IMG/VR virus record: IMGVR_UViG_3300042881_003221
Coordinates: 1 to 53,616 of that record
Source: a virus
Direction: 5' to 3' (one strand)
Length of the DNA: 53,616 nucleotides
Under the pieces are notes generated by a model. The model made no database searches. It was not told where the DNA came from and saw only the letters and a list, made by a program, of their open reading frames with translations. The number at the start of each line of letters is the position of its first letter. Position 1 is the stretch's first letter. Positions 46,632-53,616 of the stretch are shown piece after piece. The translations under genes and the position numbers were made by a program.

Positions 46632-47152
46632 GCCCCGCCTCCCTCGATCAGCGCCATGATGGCGTCAATGGTCTGGGCACAGGGGCACTTGTCGGGAGCG
46701 CAACAATCCCCCGCATTGGCTGGGCAGTCTGTGTATTTTGCCTCAGTCACAACACGCGTCACCGCCGGCCGGGCGGGTTCGGCGCGCCGTGGCACCCCGG
46801 CTAAATCCCCCGGCAATGACATCCACCCGGTCACGCCCTCATCAGGAACATCACGCCCCATCCCGACCGCCGTCACATGCCAACGCGGCGGCCCGTAATG
46901 TTCCGCGCTCGGAATGCGAACAAGAATGGACCTGTTCGGCGGGGCGGTTTCGGGTGGTTGCCACGACAACGCGGCCTCCAACGCCGTCAGGTAGACCAGC
47001 AGATCGGCGGCTTCCTCCCGCGCGTGCCGCACCAGCGCAGCCGGCGACAAAGCCGCATCCGCCAGCGTGTGACCGTATTTCTTGCGGCCCATGATCGCGC
47101 GCCCGGTGATGAACTCGGCGGCGGATCGGGCGTGGGAGCAGGGGTTGGTCAT
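46628..47152 (-). CDS. MazG-like N-terminus fused to DUF551-like C-terminus
   Basis: 174 residues. RKKYGHTLADAALSPAALVR HAREEAADLLVYLTALEA is a MazG/dATP-diphosphohydrolase-like helix pair (E-E-x-x-D). WQPPETAPPNRSILVRIPSA ... WMSLPG is a DUF551-like segment. A Cys-rich tail (CPANAGDCCAPDKCPC) ends the protein. Nucleotide pool control is plausible; DUF551 function unknown. Confidence 0.75.
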   Translation of the reverse strand: MTNPCSHARSAAEFITGRAIMGRKKYGHTLADAALSPAALVRHAREEAADLLVYLTALEAALSWQPPETAPPNRSILVRIPSAEHYGPPRWHVTAVGMGRDVPDEGVTGWMSLPGDLAGVPRRAEPARPAVTRVVTEAKYTDCPANAGDCCAPDKCPCAQTIDAIMALIEGGGA

Positions 47153-47349
47153 ACCGCACCCCCTGCCGCCCGGATCATGCCGGCGGTGATGATGATGCTC
47201 GGACCACCATGCACGTTGATCGTCGACATGATCGGCGTGTCGTCTGGCAGTGGTCCGGCCGGCTCTACTGCTTTGAGGTAGGCGGCCATCGCGTCGCACA
47301 AGGTCGCCATGGCCTGAAAGTGGGTAAACGTTGCCTGAGTGCCGCTCAT
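47149..47349 (-). CDS. Small hypothetical protein
   Basis: 66 residues: a helix (FQAMATLCDAMAAYLKAVEP), then a beta-rich end (STINVHGGPSIIITAGMIRA). Not recognised. Coupled by ATGA on both sides. Confidence 0.6.
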   Translation of the reverse strand: MSGTQATFTHFQAMATLCDAMAAYLKAVEPAGPLPDDTPIMSTINVHGGPSIIITAGMIRAAGGAV

Positions 47350-47774
47350 ACCATCCCCCTAACGTTCAAAATGGAAACCGCGCACCGCGTCCGCTCCGCC
47401 ATTGCCACCCGCGCCGCGACCATTTCCGCGTAGTTCGGAGGCTTGCCCGACATGATCCCCTGACGCGGGGGCGGAGCAAACGCCACTTCCTGCAACCGGA
47501 GATCGCGCCCAGCCTGGGCAAACTGATCGCTCATGGTCCGATATTCAGCGTCGGAACGATAGCGCGGGCCGGCGGCGAAGTGGTTCGCATTGCTCACTAC
47601 CGGCTCGCCACGCTTGGCGCGGATCGTGCGCGCGCGTTCCACCATTTGACTTAGCGTCACCTGCGGCTCAAAACCGTCGTTGATCCGTGCCAGCATTTCC
47701 GGCCGGGGCATGTCCGACGCGCGAAGCTCGCGGAGGAGGGCGTCGCGTTCGGGGGTCCAGTTTGATGGTCTCAT
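47346..47774 (-). CDS. SANT/GcrA-like helix-turn-helix protein
   Basis: 142 residues from ATG 47774 (GGGAAG 8 bp upstream). It opens NWTPERDALLRELRASDMPR PEMLARIND, the W-T-x-E-R...L...G/M-x-x-x-x-I-A-x-x-x arrangement of SANT/Myb-like or GcrA-type DNA-binding domains. The rest is polar and disordered-looking. Possibly a regulator of host or phage transcription, by inference. Confidence 0.65.
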   Translation of the reverse strand: MRPSNWTPERDALLRELRASDMPRPEMLARINDGFEPQVTLSQMVERARTIRAKRGEPVVSNANHFAAGPRYRSDAEYRTMSDQFAQAGRDLRLQEVAFAPPPRQGIMSGKPPNYAEMVAARVAMAERTRCAVSILNVRGMV

Positions 47775-47775
47775 T

Positions 47776-48279
47776 TCAGTGCTTCCCATCCCAAAGATGC
47801 GGCCACAGCTTTCGTGAGCCGGCAGATAGTGCAGCCTTAAGCCGTTCATGGTGTTTCTCGTGTTTCGTCACAACACGGTCGCGCAAATCAACGGCCATAG
47901 ATGCTGATATCATGGCCGAGTTTGCGTTTAGCGGCACAACCGCATAAAAATTCTCGTGCAACATCGCCACAAGCGTAGCGGCGTTAACCTTGGAGCCTGA
48001 CTGGATCAGCAGCCAATCTAGCGTCGCGATCGGTCCCGGAACTCCCTTGTTGCTCTGTGGTCGGTTCGGTGCGCTCCTTGCACCGTTCCACGCAGAAACA
48101 ATTAACTTTCGGATGGTGGATGGTTTAGTCAAGCCGGCAAGGATGTAGTCGTTCACGATTTCCGACCCAAACTCATGGACCAATTGGCGAAACTCGTCTT
48201 GCATATCATCAACCCTGTCCAGTGCGCGAAGTGTCCGCCTCGGCATTGTCGGAGGGTTGTATTCCTTGGTTTCGCTCAT
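47776..48279 (-). CDS. Hypothetical protein
   Basis: 167 residues. RVDDMQDEFRQLVHEFGSEI VNDYILAG and TPK/RKLIVSAWNGARSAP are helical; the C-terminal half (TLDWLLIQSGSKVNAATLVA, NFYAVVPLNANSAMISAS) suggests an alpha/beta domain. Not recognised. ATGA overlap with ThyX. Confidence 0.6.
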   Translation of the reverse strand: MSETKEYNPPTMPRRTLRALDRVDDMQDEFRQLVHEFGSEIVNDYILAGLTKPSTIRKLIVSAWNGARSAPNRPQSNKGVPGPIATLDWLLIQSGSKVNAATLVAMLHENFYAVVPLNANSAMISASMAVDLRDRVVTKHEKHHERLKAALSAGSRKLWPHLWDGKH

Positions 48280-49118
48280 CCCAACGCCTCCATCATTTCC
48301 CGGTATTCCCGCTTCCCCATTCCGCTGTTCTCGGCCGTGACCGTTTCGCCAGCGATGATCCGCTTGAGCGCCGCCATGGCTTGGGCCGAGAACGTCACCG
48401 CGTTCAGCTGGTAATCATCCCAAGCCTCCGTCGCGATCGGGACCCATTGCCGGGTGATATCCAGCATCGTTTCGGCGTATTGCCGGATTTCCCATTGGGC
48501 ATGAGCGTCGGCGCGGAGGGATAGGAAGTGAAACAGGTTGTGGAGGTCGATCTTCCACACCCATTCGGTATAGGTGCCGAGTGGCAGGCTGATCCGCGCA
48601 ACCTCGCGGGATAGCCCGTGCGTGTGCAGCATGTCCTTATAATCGTCATGCGACCGGCGCGCGTCGGCGTATAGCATCCGCAGCACAGCGGCGGCATTCT
48701 CTGACGATAGAACCTCGCCTCGGCCTTGCTTGTTGGTTTCCGACTGCTTAGCCAACTGTTCCGGGCGCGGGATGTAAAATTCCTCCCGCATCTCGGAGTA
48801 GCGCGCGGATTGTTCGTTCACGTTCGCCGTGCGGTGCCTGATCCACTGGCGGGCAACAAATATCGGAAGCCGGATGTGGAATTTGATTTCCGCCATCTCG
48901 AACGGCGTCGAGTGCCGGTGGCGCATGAGGTAGCGTAGGAGGTCGCGCGTTTCGGATATCTTCCGCGCGTGCGTGGCGTTCGCATAGGACATGCGCGCGG
49001 CTTCCTCAATCGCAGCGTCATTGCCCATGTAGTCCACAATCCGGATGAAACCGAGGTTCAGGACCGGGAACGACTGGCCGAGGATGGCGTCTAGCGCGGG
49101 GGAATGGGGGCGGTTCAC
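48276..49118 (-). CDS. thyX: FAD-dependent thymidylate synthase ThyX
   Basis: 280 residues from GTG 49118 (GTGA overlap). The diagnostic R-H-R-x-x-S/N-x-N-E-x-S-x-R-Y box reads RHRTANVNEQSARY at 94-107. Other conserved segments (LLRYLMRHRHSTPFEMAEIK, ISLPLGTYTEWVWKIDLHNL FHFLSLR) are in place. It methylates dUMP to dTMP using folate and flavin, supplying dTTP for phage replication. It replaces a ThyA-type enzyme. Confidence 0.97.
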   Translation of the reverse strand: MNRPHSPALDAILGQSFPVLNLGFIRIVDYMGNDAAIEEAARMSYANATHARKISETRDLLRYLMRHRHSTPFEMAEIKFHIRLPIFVARQWIRHRTANVNEQSARYSEMREEFYIPRPEQLAKQSETNKQGRGEVLSSENAAAVLRMLYADARRSHDDYKDMLHTHGLSREVARISLPLGTYTEWVWKIDLHNLFHFLSLRADAHAQWEIRQYAETMLDITRQWVPIATEAWDDYQLNAVTFSAQAMAALKRIIAGETVTAENSGMGKREYREMMEALG

Positions 49119-50140
49119 GCGTCACCTCCCGGCCATCCATCGTCAGCCCCACCCGTCGCGGGCGCCTGAATGCCACCCGGCAACGCCGGCCCCGCAAACG
49201 GGTCCTTCAAATCCCCCTCCGTCGCCTGCTCCTTCGCTTCGTCTTCCAGACGCTTGCGTTCCGCGTCCGCCGCAGCCGCCATGGATTTGAGGTTGTCGTG
49301 TTGGGGTAGGAGTAAGGCTTTCTGATCCTTGGACAGCGCCACGAAAAACGCCTGATACGATGCCAGACCGTTCTCGGCTTCTTCCTTGGCCTTCAAGGCC
49401 AGCGATCGAGCCTCCGCGCTGTTCGCATCCTGTCCGCCAATCCATGCGATCAACCGCCGGCCCATATCTTCGTTCATCAAGGCGCCATCGAACACGGGGC
49501 GCAGAGCGCCGGGGCACTTGCCTCCGTCCTGCTTGGCGATCGAGAATTGGCCGTCTCCGAGCATCAATGCCATGATCGTCATATCAAAGCGCAGCGACTT
49601 TTCTTGGATGGGAACGACGGGGCCGGGAGTGTAGGCTTTCCGGCCGTTCACGTTTGTTTCAATCAGCGGCTGCTTGCCACGGGAACACAGGATCAGATGT
49701 AAACCGCACCCAAGCCATTGGTTCGTCAGCTTCCCAAGCCGGCGCTTAGGCTTGGCCCACTTGGCTAGGTCGTTTTTCTCGGTGGCATTCTCGACCATAT
49801 CCAGCACGCCGCCGGCCGCGAACCATGCGTGACTGACACTATCGACAACCAAGGTCGTCACGCCAGCCGCCACAAAGTCAGACAGCGCCTCGGCATAGCG
49901 TTCGGGCGTGAATGGTGCGGTGAGGCAGCCATACATATACCCGCCGTCGATCGCGTCCACATACGCGCGGCCGCGCTCACCGCCTTCGGTGTCCAGCAAA
50001 CCCCGCTTCATCGGGTCGGGTTCAATCCCCGCCGCCAGCTTCAAGGCACTGTAAGTTTTCCCCGTTTCAGACATGCCAAACAGAGATATCAGCAGCTTCA
50101 TTCCGTTTCGCTTCACGGGCGCAATGTTCAGGATCGGCAT
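49115..50140 (-). CDS. Sak4-like RecA-fold ATPase (recombination)
   Basis: 341 residues. Walker A FGMSETGKT at 21-29, Walker B TTLVVDSVS at about 95-103 (Asp100), and further RecA-type features (LGKLTNQWLGCGLHLILCSR). The last 90 residues are an acidic, Ala/Lys coiled region. Small single-domain RecA-like proteins of this type (Sak4/AAA_24) act with an exonuclease in single-strand annealing; the exonuclease-like gene 50140-51000 lies next upstream (TAATG). Confidence 0.8.
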   Translation of the reverse strand: MPILNIAPVKRNGMKLLISLFGMSETGKTYSALKLAAGIEPDPMKRGLLDTEGGERGRAYVDAIDGGYMYGCLTAPFTPERYAEALSDFVAAGVTTLVVDSVSHAWFAAGGVLDMVENATEKNDLAKWAKPKRRLGKLTNQWLGCGLHLILCSRGKQPLIETNVNGRKAYTPGPVVPIQEKSLRFDMTIMALMLGDGQFSIAKQDGGKCPGALRPVFDGALMNEDMGRRLIAWIGGQDANSAEARSLALKAKEEAENGLASYQAFFVALSKDQKALLLPQHDNLKSMAAAADAERKRLEDEAKEQATEGDLKDPFAGPALPGGIQAPATGGADDGWPGGDA

Positions 50141-51000
50141 TAGTATTCCTCCGCCATGGCCAACCGGCCGTCAATCTGCATGTAAGCGTATGTCGGCAGT
50201 CCAACCCGCACCGCGCGCGTGTCGCTGTATCCAGGCCAATGGCCAGCATCCAGGCACTTGGCGAACAACCGCACCGCGCGTTCGTTCTCTTGCCGGCCAG
50301 CATCCAGCGCAGTCATGTCCAGTTCAGTCACTGACGTTAGAAACGGTTCCGACACTTCCTGGTTGCAGAACCAATAGTGCGCGGGTTCGGTGCCGGTGAT
50401 CGCCTTGTATCCGTCGAGATACCAAGCCGCCCGGCGGTGATATCCGAGGTTGTAGGCGTGGCGTCCGAAGTTCTCCGGGTTGGCGTTGGCGGTCGCCTTG
50501 TAGTCGCACAGATACGCCCCGCTATCCGGCGTCCAGTCCGGACGCGCGCGGCACCACACACCGGACGAATGCTGCCAGAACATGGACAGTTCCGGTTTTC
50601 CGGCGGTGAACGCGCGGCTGATGAACGGGTCCGACATGAAGGCATTGCGGGCTTGCACGATGCGGGCGTGATGCTTAGCCAGGATCGCGATCCTGCCGGC
50701 TTCGGATGCGGCCTCCCGCCGTTCCTTGGCTTCCTTCTTCCGCCAGTCGTCAAAGTCCAAGACAATCACGGTCGACTCAAACTGTTCCGGTTCAAGGAAC
50801 ATCACATGCGACACCGAACCGATCGTAAACTTGCCGTCGTCTGGGCGGGCTTCGTATGCGGGATTGAGGCGGCTGGAATTGTGGAAGCATAACGCCGGGG
50901 CCGTGAGCATGTGGTTTATCATGCCGGCGGACAGGCTCGGGGTGGGGCATGGGTCCGCGTGGTATTCGGACGCGGTGATTTCGTAGATGCCAGGTGTCAC
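50140..51000 (-). CDS. PD-(D/E)XK exonuclease, RecE/YqaJ-like
   Basis: 286 residues from GTG 51000. SLSAGMINHMLTAPALCFHN, FTIGSVSHVMFLEPEQFEST and CRARPDWTPDSGAYLCDYKATA (Asp155 ... Asp166-Tyr-Lys168) show the PD-(D/E)XK core of the RecE/YqaJ-type phage nucleases; GYHRRAAWYLDGY is the Gln/Tyr-type helix. It resects double-strand ends for the neighbouring Sak4-like ATPase. The motif is D-Y-K in place of E-x-K. Confidence 0.85.
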   Translation of the reverse strand: MTPGIYEITASEYHADPCPTPSLSAGMINHMLTAPALCFHNSSRLNPAYEARPDDGKFTIGSVSHVMFLEPEQFESTVIVLDFDDWRKKEAKERREAASEAGRIAILAKHHARIVQARNAFMSDPFISRAFTAGKPELSMFWQHSSGVWCRARPDWTPDSGAYLCDYKATANANPENFGRHAYNLGYHRRAAWYLDGYKAITGTEPAHYWFCNQEVSEPFLTSVTELDMTALDAGRQENERAVRLFAKCLDAGHWPGYSDTRAVRVGLPTYAYMQIDGRLAMAEEY

Positions 51001-51167
51001 TTCCCATCATCCCCAGAAAGCCGCGCCTTCACGGTCAGGTAAACCACCGTCAGGCTCGGCATCTGCGCCACAACCAAGCCCCACTTGATCCCGAGAAACG
51101 CGGCATCAGCCTCGGCCTCAGACGTGGCGGCTTCCAGCCCGGCCTTGGCGCGGAGGTATTCGTTCAT
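50997..51167 (-). CDS. Small protein with a hydrophobic segment (56 aa)
   Basis: Starts ATG 51167 (ATGA with the previous stop); 56 residues with NEYLRAKAGLEAATSEAEAD AAFLGIK then WGLVVAQMPSLTVVYLTV, a short hydrophobic stretch. It ends in a GTGA junction with the nuclease. No family recognised. Coupling on both sides is the main support. Confidence 0.6.
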   Translation of the reverse strand: MNEYLRAKAGLEAATSEAEADAAFLGIKWGLVVAQMPSLTVVYLTVKARLSGDDGK

Positions 51168-51613
51168 GGCCGCTGTTCCTCCCGCCGCGCCTCAATCACC
51201 AGCAGGCGCCCCATCGCCTTTTCCAGCAACTGGATGCGGCGAACCATCTCCATTTCCGGCCGGCGCGCGGACGATCCCGACCACACGTCGCGCAGTTCGG
51301 TCGCCGTGTCGGCGTTCCAGATCGCGATGACTTCGGAGCATTCCGGGACGGGGCGGGGGCGTTGGGTGGCGGCGTCTCGGATTTCGGCGGCGATGTCCGA
51401 CAGGTCCTGCACTATCTTGGGGCATTCTTGCATAATCGCATCAGTGCGGCGCCCGACTGCGACAAGGCGGGCCAGACGTTCCGCCACCTGCAAAACCCGC
51501 ACATCCAGCGACGTGGACTTGCTCGCGGTGATGCAGTCAGCGCCTCGCACCTTGCTCATGTCGGTCGGCGGCAGGGTGGTGTGGGGTGGGGGAACTGGCG
51601 GGTCATGAGCCAA
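51164..51613 (-). CDS. Hypothetical helical protein
   Basis: About 149 residues. Largely helical with a coiled coil (CITASKSTSLDVRVLQVAER, LSDIAAEIRDAATQRPRP, MEMVRRIQLLEKAMGRLLVI). Start is uncertain: TTG 51613 overlaps the previous gene by 11 bp, ATG 51628 is further inside it, ATG 51559 is an internal option with no ribosome site. Function unknown. Confidence 0.6.
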   Translation of the reverse strand: MAHDPPVPPPHTTLPPTDMSKVRGADCITASKSTSLDVRVLQVAERLARLVAVGRRTDAIMQECPKIVQDLSDIAAEIRDAATQRPRPVPECSEVIAIWNADTATELRDVWSGSSARRPEMEMVRRIQLLEKAMGRLLVIEARREEQRP

Positions 51614-51821
51614 TCCTTTCAATTGCATGGATGGGACATTCCCAAACATCTGGATTTGTCTTAACGCCGCGCGTGAATGTTTCCGCGAACCGCATCGCAT
51701 CGTTGATGCTGTCACATTCAACAACGGTGGATTGTTCGCGCGGGCCAACTGCCTTCCGGTCCACATCGGCGCCGCGTCCTGTTGAATACGGCATGACTGC
51801 GACCATAATTTTCCACTTCAT
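51603..51821 (-). CDS. Small hypothetical protein
   Basis: 72 residues. A beta start (KWKIMVAVMPYSTGRGADVD) and a short helix (SINDAMRFAETFTRGV). ATGA overlap. Resembles small ferredoxin-like or DUF-type early proteins; none identified. Confidence 0.6.
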   Translation of the reverse strand: MKWKIMVAVMPYSTGRGADVDRKAVGPREQSTVVECDSINDAMRFAETFTRGVKTNPDVWECPIHAIERIGS

Positions 51822-52000
51822 GTCATATCCTTCTCAGCCGCTTCCAGCGCGGCGCGGAGGGTGGCGGACTCGTCTGTGGTAAGGGCGACTGACGCCAACG
51901 CTCCGGCGCTATTGATGGTTACAACCACAAGTTGGCAACCCGGCTTGACCCGTATTGCGTCGCCGTCTGCGTCTTCAATCACCCGTGGCCAGTCGCTCAC
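51818..52000 (-). CDS. Small hypothetical protein
   Basis: 60 residues from GTG 52000 (GTGA). VIEDADGDAIRVKPGCQLVV VTINSAGALASVALTTDE is a small beta-barrel-like pattern with a C-terminal helix (SATLRAALEAAEKDM). A very similar layout appears in the genes at 52284-52472 and 52469-52669, hinting at a family. Confidence 0.6.
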   Translation of the reverse strand: MSDWPRVIEDADGDAIRVKPGCQLVVVTINSAGALASVALTTDESATLRAALEAAEKDMT

Positions 52001-52287
52001 GTCCGATCCCCCAGCGCCCGGTCAATCAGCGCGCGCATCTGGCGCATCCACTGTTCCGTCACCTCAATTTCCAGCCCGCCGATCGTCTTCGGGCCGCAAA
52101 GCCGGTTGCGCGCCTCGGTGTGAATTTCCATCAGCGTGATCTCCAGCCGGTGCGGATGCGCGAACAGGCCCGTCGTGATCGTCGTCAGGTCGTGCTGGCA
52201 TTCAAACCAGTCAGGCGCGGGCGACTGCGGCAGGCTGTCCAGAATGCCGGTATCGTCGGCGTGGTTCGGGTGGATTGTGGCGCTCAT
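51997..52287 (-). CDS. Hypothetical protein
   Basis: 96 residues. Acidic, helical (HPNHADDTGILDSLPQSPAP DWFECQHDLTTITTGLF, VTEQWMRQMRALIDRALG). No family recognised. ATGA overlaps. Confidence 0.6.
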   Translation of the reverse strand: MSATIHPNHADDTGILDSLPQSPAPDWFECQHDLTTITTGLFAHPHRLEITLMEIHTEARNRLCGPKTIGGLEIEVTEQWMRQMRALIDRALGDRT

Positions 52288-52472
52288 GACGCTGCCTTTC
52301 GTGCTGATTGCAGGGCCGCGATAAACCTGTCGCACTGCCTGACTGTCATTTCTGTCTGTATCGACATGCCGGGTTCGCTGATTTCAACAGTCACCCGCCG
52401 GCCGGCTCCGATGACTTCGACCTGATCGCAGGTCCCGGTCGCCATCTGCCATCGAAAGACATCGCTCTTCAC
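52284..52472 (-). CDS. Small hypothetical protein
   Basis: 62 residues from GTG 52472 (GTGA). A beta meander (DVFRWQMATGTCDQVEVIGA, RRVTVEISEPGMSIQTEM) then a helix (VRQCDRFIAALQSARKA). Similar in layout to 51818-52000. Confidence 0.6.
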   Translation of the reverse strand: MKSDVFRWQMATGTCDQVEVIGAGRRVTVEISEPGMSIQTEMTVRQCDRFIAALQSARKAAS

Positions 52473-52669
52473 GTCCGGCCTCCCCGTGCGACCTTCAACA
52501 GCGACTCTCCGACGCGGCCGATCAGGTCGTGTTGAATGAACATCGTCTCCCGCCACGTCTCGGCCGGGTCCTGCACTTGGAGGAAGGCGCCCCCGTCGCA
52601 TGGCGTCACGGTCGCAACTTCGGCCCCGTGCGCGTCGCGGATGGCGATTTCGGTGTCGGTGGCGATCAT
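52469..52669 (-). CDS. Small hypothetical protein
   Basis: 66 residues from ATG 52669 (ATGA). Beta strands (DTEIAIRDAHGAEVATVTPC, AFLQVQDPAETWRETMFIQH) followed by a helix (LIGRVGESLLKVARG). Likely a relative of the genes at 52284 and 51818, by layout only. Confidence 0.6.
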   Translation of the reverse strand: MIATDTEIAIRDAHGAEVATVTPCDGGAFLQVQDPAETWRETMFIQHDLIGRVGESLLKVARGGRT

Positions 52670-52980
52670 GTCCGTGCCTCCCGAGCCAGACGGAACCGTT
52701 CGGCCGCAGCCTCGCGCTGTTCGTCGCTGATTTCCCGCTTCTCCCGGAACGGATCGGAACCCATGCGGAATGGCCAGAGGGCGCATGTCACGTCACCGCA
52801 GCGGCGAACCTCGGCCGGGCTGCTTCCCATGCAATCCAGGCACTTCGCCCGCACCGCATCGCCCCGGCTGATCCGCTCCAAGCCGAGGGCCTCCATGTCC
52901 GCCGGCCCCATCTTCCGGGGATCGCGGCCCTGTGGCGTGCCGTCCGGGTGCAGTTCCTGGTGGGGTGCGAGCGCGTTCAC
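52666..52980 (-). CDS. Cys-rich conserved phage protein
   Basis: 104 residues from GTG 52980 (GTGA). RISRGDAVRAKCLDCMGSSP AEVRRCGDVTCALWPFRMGS DPF is a strong signature (K-C-L-D-C...E-V-R-R-C...C-x-L-W-P-F/Y-R-M-G) that I know from many phage proteins. Four Cys probably bind zinc. Function unknown. Confidence 0.8.
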   Translation of the reverse strand: MNALAPHQELHPDGTPQGRDPRKMGPADMEALGLERISRGDAVRAKCLDCMGSSPAEVRRCGDVTCALWPFRMGSDPFREKREISDEQREAAAERFRLAREART

Positions 52981-53285
52981 AGGTCGCCTCCCATCGCCAT
53001 ATCCGTAGCGACGGCCGAGGCCCGGACCCGATACGCCGGCAGGTCGATCCCGTCGCGGATGTCGGTCAGCATGCCGGTGATGTCTTCCATCCCATAGCCC
53101 GGCACCGGCTCGGTGGTCTTGAACGAAACGCCGTCGATCGCGGTCAGGAACGTCGCTGCGGCATCGCGGAGGGTGGCGGCGGCGTTTACGTCGGCGTTGA
53201 CGATCGCGCGCAGGTCCGGGCGGGGAATGTCCGTGCCGTAGATGCGGTCGAACTTGGTTCCGTCGAAGTTGTCCGGGTAGGGCAT
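52977..53285 (-). CDS. Hypothetical protein
   Basis: 102 residues from ATG 53285 (TGATG with the pentapeptide gene). DNFDGTKFDRIYGTDIPRPD is an unusual N-terminus; LRDAAATFLTAIDGVSFKTT and GYGMEDITGMLTDIRDGIDL follow in a helical layout. Not recognised. First gene downstream of the pentapeptide protein in the leftward operon. Confidence 0.6.
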   Translation of the reverse strand: MPYPDNFDGTKFDRIYGTDIPRPDLRAIVNADVNAAATLRDAAATFLTAIDGVSFKTTEPVPGYGMEDITGMLTDIRDGIDLPAYRVRASAVATDMAMGGDL

Positions 53286-53616
53286 CACACCGCCTCCCCC
53301 GCCGCATCTTCGACGCCACGCCCATCGGACGCCGCGAGAGCGAGGATCGCCGTCTTGTGCCGATCCCAGAACCGCCGCGCGCGGGCACCGTCCATGCGGG
53401 CGATCCGCTCGTTGTTGAACGCGGCCCATTCGGCGATCGAGTGTAATTCGCATCCGATCTTGATGTGTTGGTCGAGGATCAGGACGGGATATGACAGACC
53501 CAGGATTTGCAGCGGGGCACGCGCAATCGTGATGTCTTCAGTGATCTTGGCGCCGGCCAGATTGGCGCCGGCCAGATTGGCGCCGTCCAGATTGGCGCCG
53601 TCCAGATTGGCGCCGG
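53285..53616 (-). CDS. Pentapeptide-repeat protein, C-terminal part
   Basis: Continues the frame that leaves the window at position 1. About four more A-N-L-x-G repeats are followed by a non-repeat C-terminal domain with the segments ITIARAPLQILGL, IGCELHSIAEW and IARMDGARARRFW. I know this tail type (ITIARAPLQ, GCE.H...EW, IARMDG..A..FW) from other phage pentapeptide proteins, which supports a real full-length product rather than a repeat artefact. The stop TGA at 53287-53285 overlaps the next start (TGATG). The exact repeat number between the halves is not known. Confidence 0.85.
   Translation of the reverse strand, partial: GANLDGANLDGANLAGANLAGAKITEDITIARAPLQILGLSYPVLILDQHIKIGCELHSIAEWAAFNNERIARMDGARARRFWDRHKTAILALAASDGRGVEDAAGEAV
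53556..53616. repeat. Right-end copy of the 15-bp tandem repeat
   Basis: Four copies of the same 15-bp unit found at 1-290, in the same orientation and frame, reaching the last base of the window. With the left array the total is at least 23 units. Shared terminal repeats are what an assembler leaves when it breaks a circular or concatemeric molecule inside a tandem repeat. Confidence 0.9.

Noticed and set aside
1-53616. Integrated prophage with attachment sites
   Set aside because: No integrase, excisionase or flanking bacterial genes; ends fall inside a phage gene.

Overview
The window looks like a complete or near-complete genome of a tailed, long-tailed (siphovirus-type) double-stranded DNA phage. 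It has an HK97-type head (terminase, portal, HK97-fold capsid), a tape-measure gene of 1393 codons, no contractile-sheath gene and no bacterial housekeeping genes. By eye the DNA is GC-rich (roughly 60 %). The GH108 endolysin, the GcrA-like helix-turn-helix protein and the general protein flavour suggest an alphaproteobacterial host, but that is inference. I see no integrase, no recognisable CI-type repressor, no tRNA and no CRISPR array. The two window ends fall inside the same gene, a minus-strand pentapeptide-repeat gene that enters at position 427, runs off position 1 and continues in frame from position 53616. The molecule is therefore probably circular or circularly permuted, or was assembled from concatemers and broken in a tandem repeat.

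Layout. (1) Positions 428-537 form a divergent control region. Rightward from it come a Cro-like protein, a GIY-YIG/helix-turn-helix fusion, micro membrane proteins, an SNF2-type helicase with an orphan DNA methyltransferase, a MazG-like pyrophosphohydrolase, two ParB-fold proteins, a VRR-NUC nuclease, and a replication pair (primase-polymerase and AAA+ helicase, 9022-11439). A repeat-rich stretch after the helicase (11440-11580) is a candidate origin. (2) One minus-strand gene (11659-11874), with its own terminator, interrupts the rightward block. (3) A promoter near 13238 opens the late block: HNH nuclease, a candidate cos region, terminase subunits, a fused prohead protease/major capsid protein, two duplicated decoration-like proteins, portal, a collagen-like fibre gene, connector proteins, tail terminator, tail tube, a tail chaperone pair joined by a textbook -1 frameshift signal, tape measure, tail tip and fibre genes including an SGNH esterase, then holin-like and GH108 endolysin genes. 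(4) Convergent transcription ends near 40.1-40.3 kb in a cluster of terminators. (5) The right arm (40.3-53.6 kb) is entirely minus strand, mostly small genes with start/stop overlaps. Part A (46.3 kb to the right end and on to position 427) is one translationally coupled run that starts with the pentapeptide protein and includes a RecE/YqaJ-like nuclease, a Sak4-like ATPase and thymidylate synthase ThyX. Part B (46.2 to 40.3 kb) starts from a strong promoter with two palindromic operators (46271-46320), has a second strong promoter at 45001-45028, and encodes small DNA-binding, Cys-rich, DUF551 and Lar-like proteins.

How it works together. The two leftward early operons and the rightward replication operon supply regulation, host takeover, nucleotide supply (ThyX, two MazG-like proteins), DNA modification and recombination-dependent replication. 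The rightward late operon builds the virion and lyses the cell. Points that most deserve a second look are the palindromic operator pair inside a consensus promoter, the GIY-YIG/HTH fusion next to the control region, the protease-capsid fusion with a possible internal start, the apparent one-base frameshift in the Lar-like gene, the nearly pure 15-bp repeat array at the genome junction, and the Cys-rich paralogue cluster.
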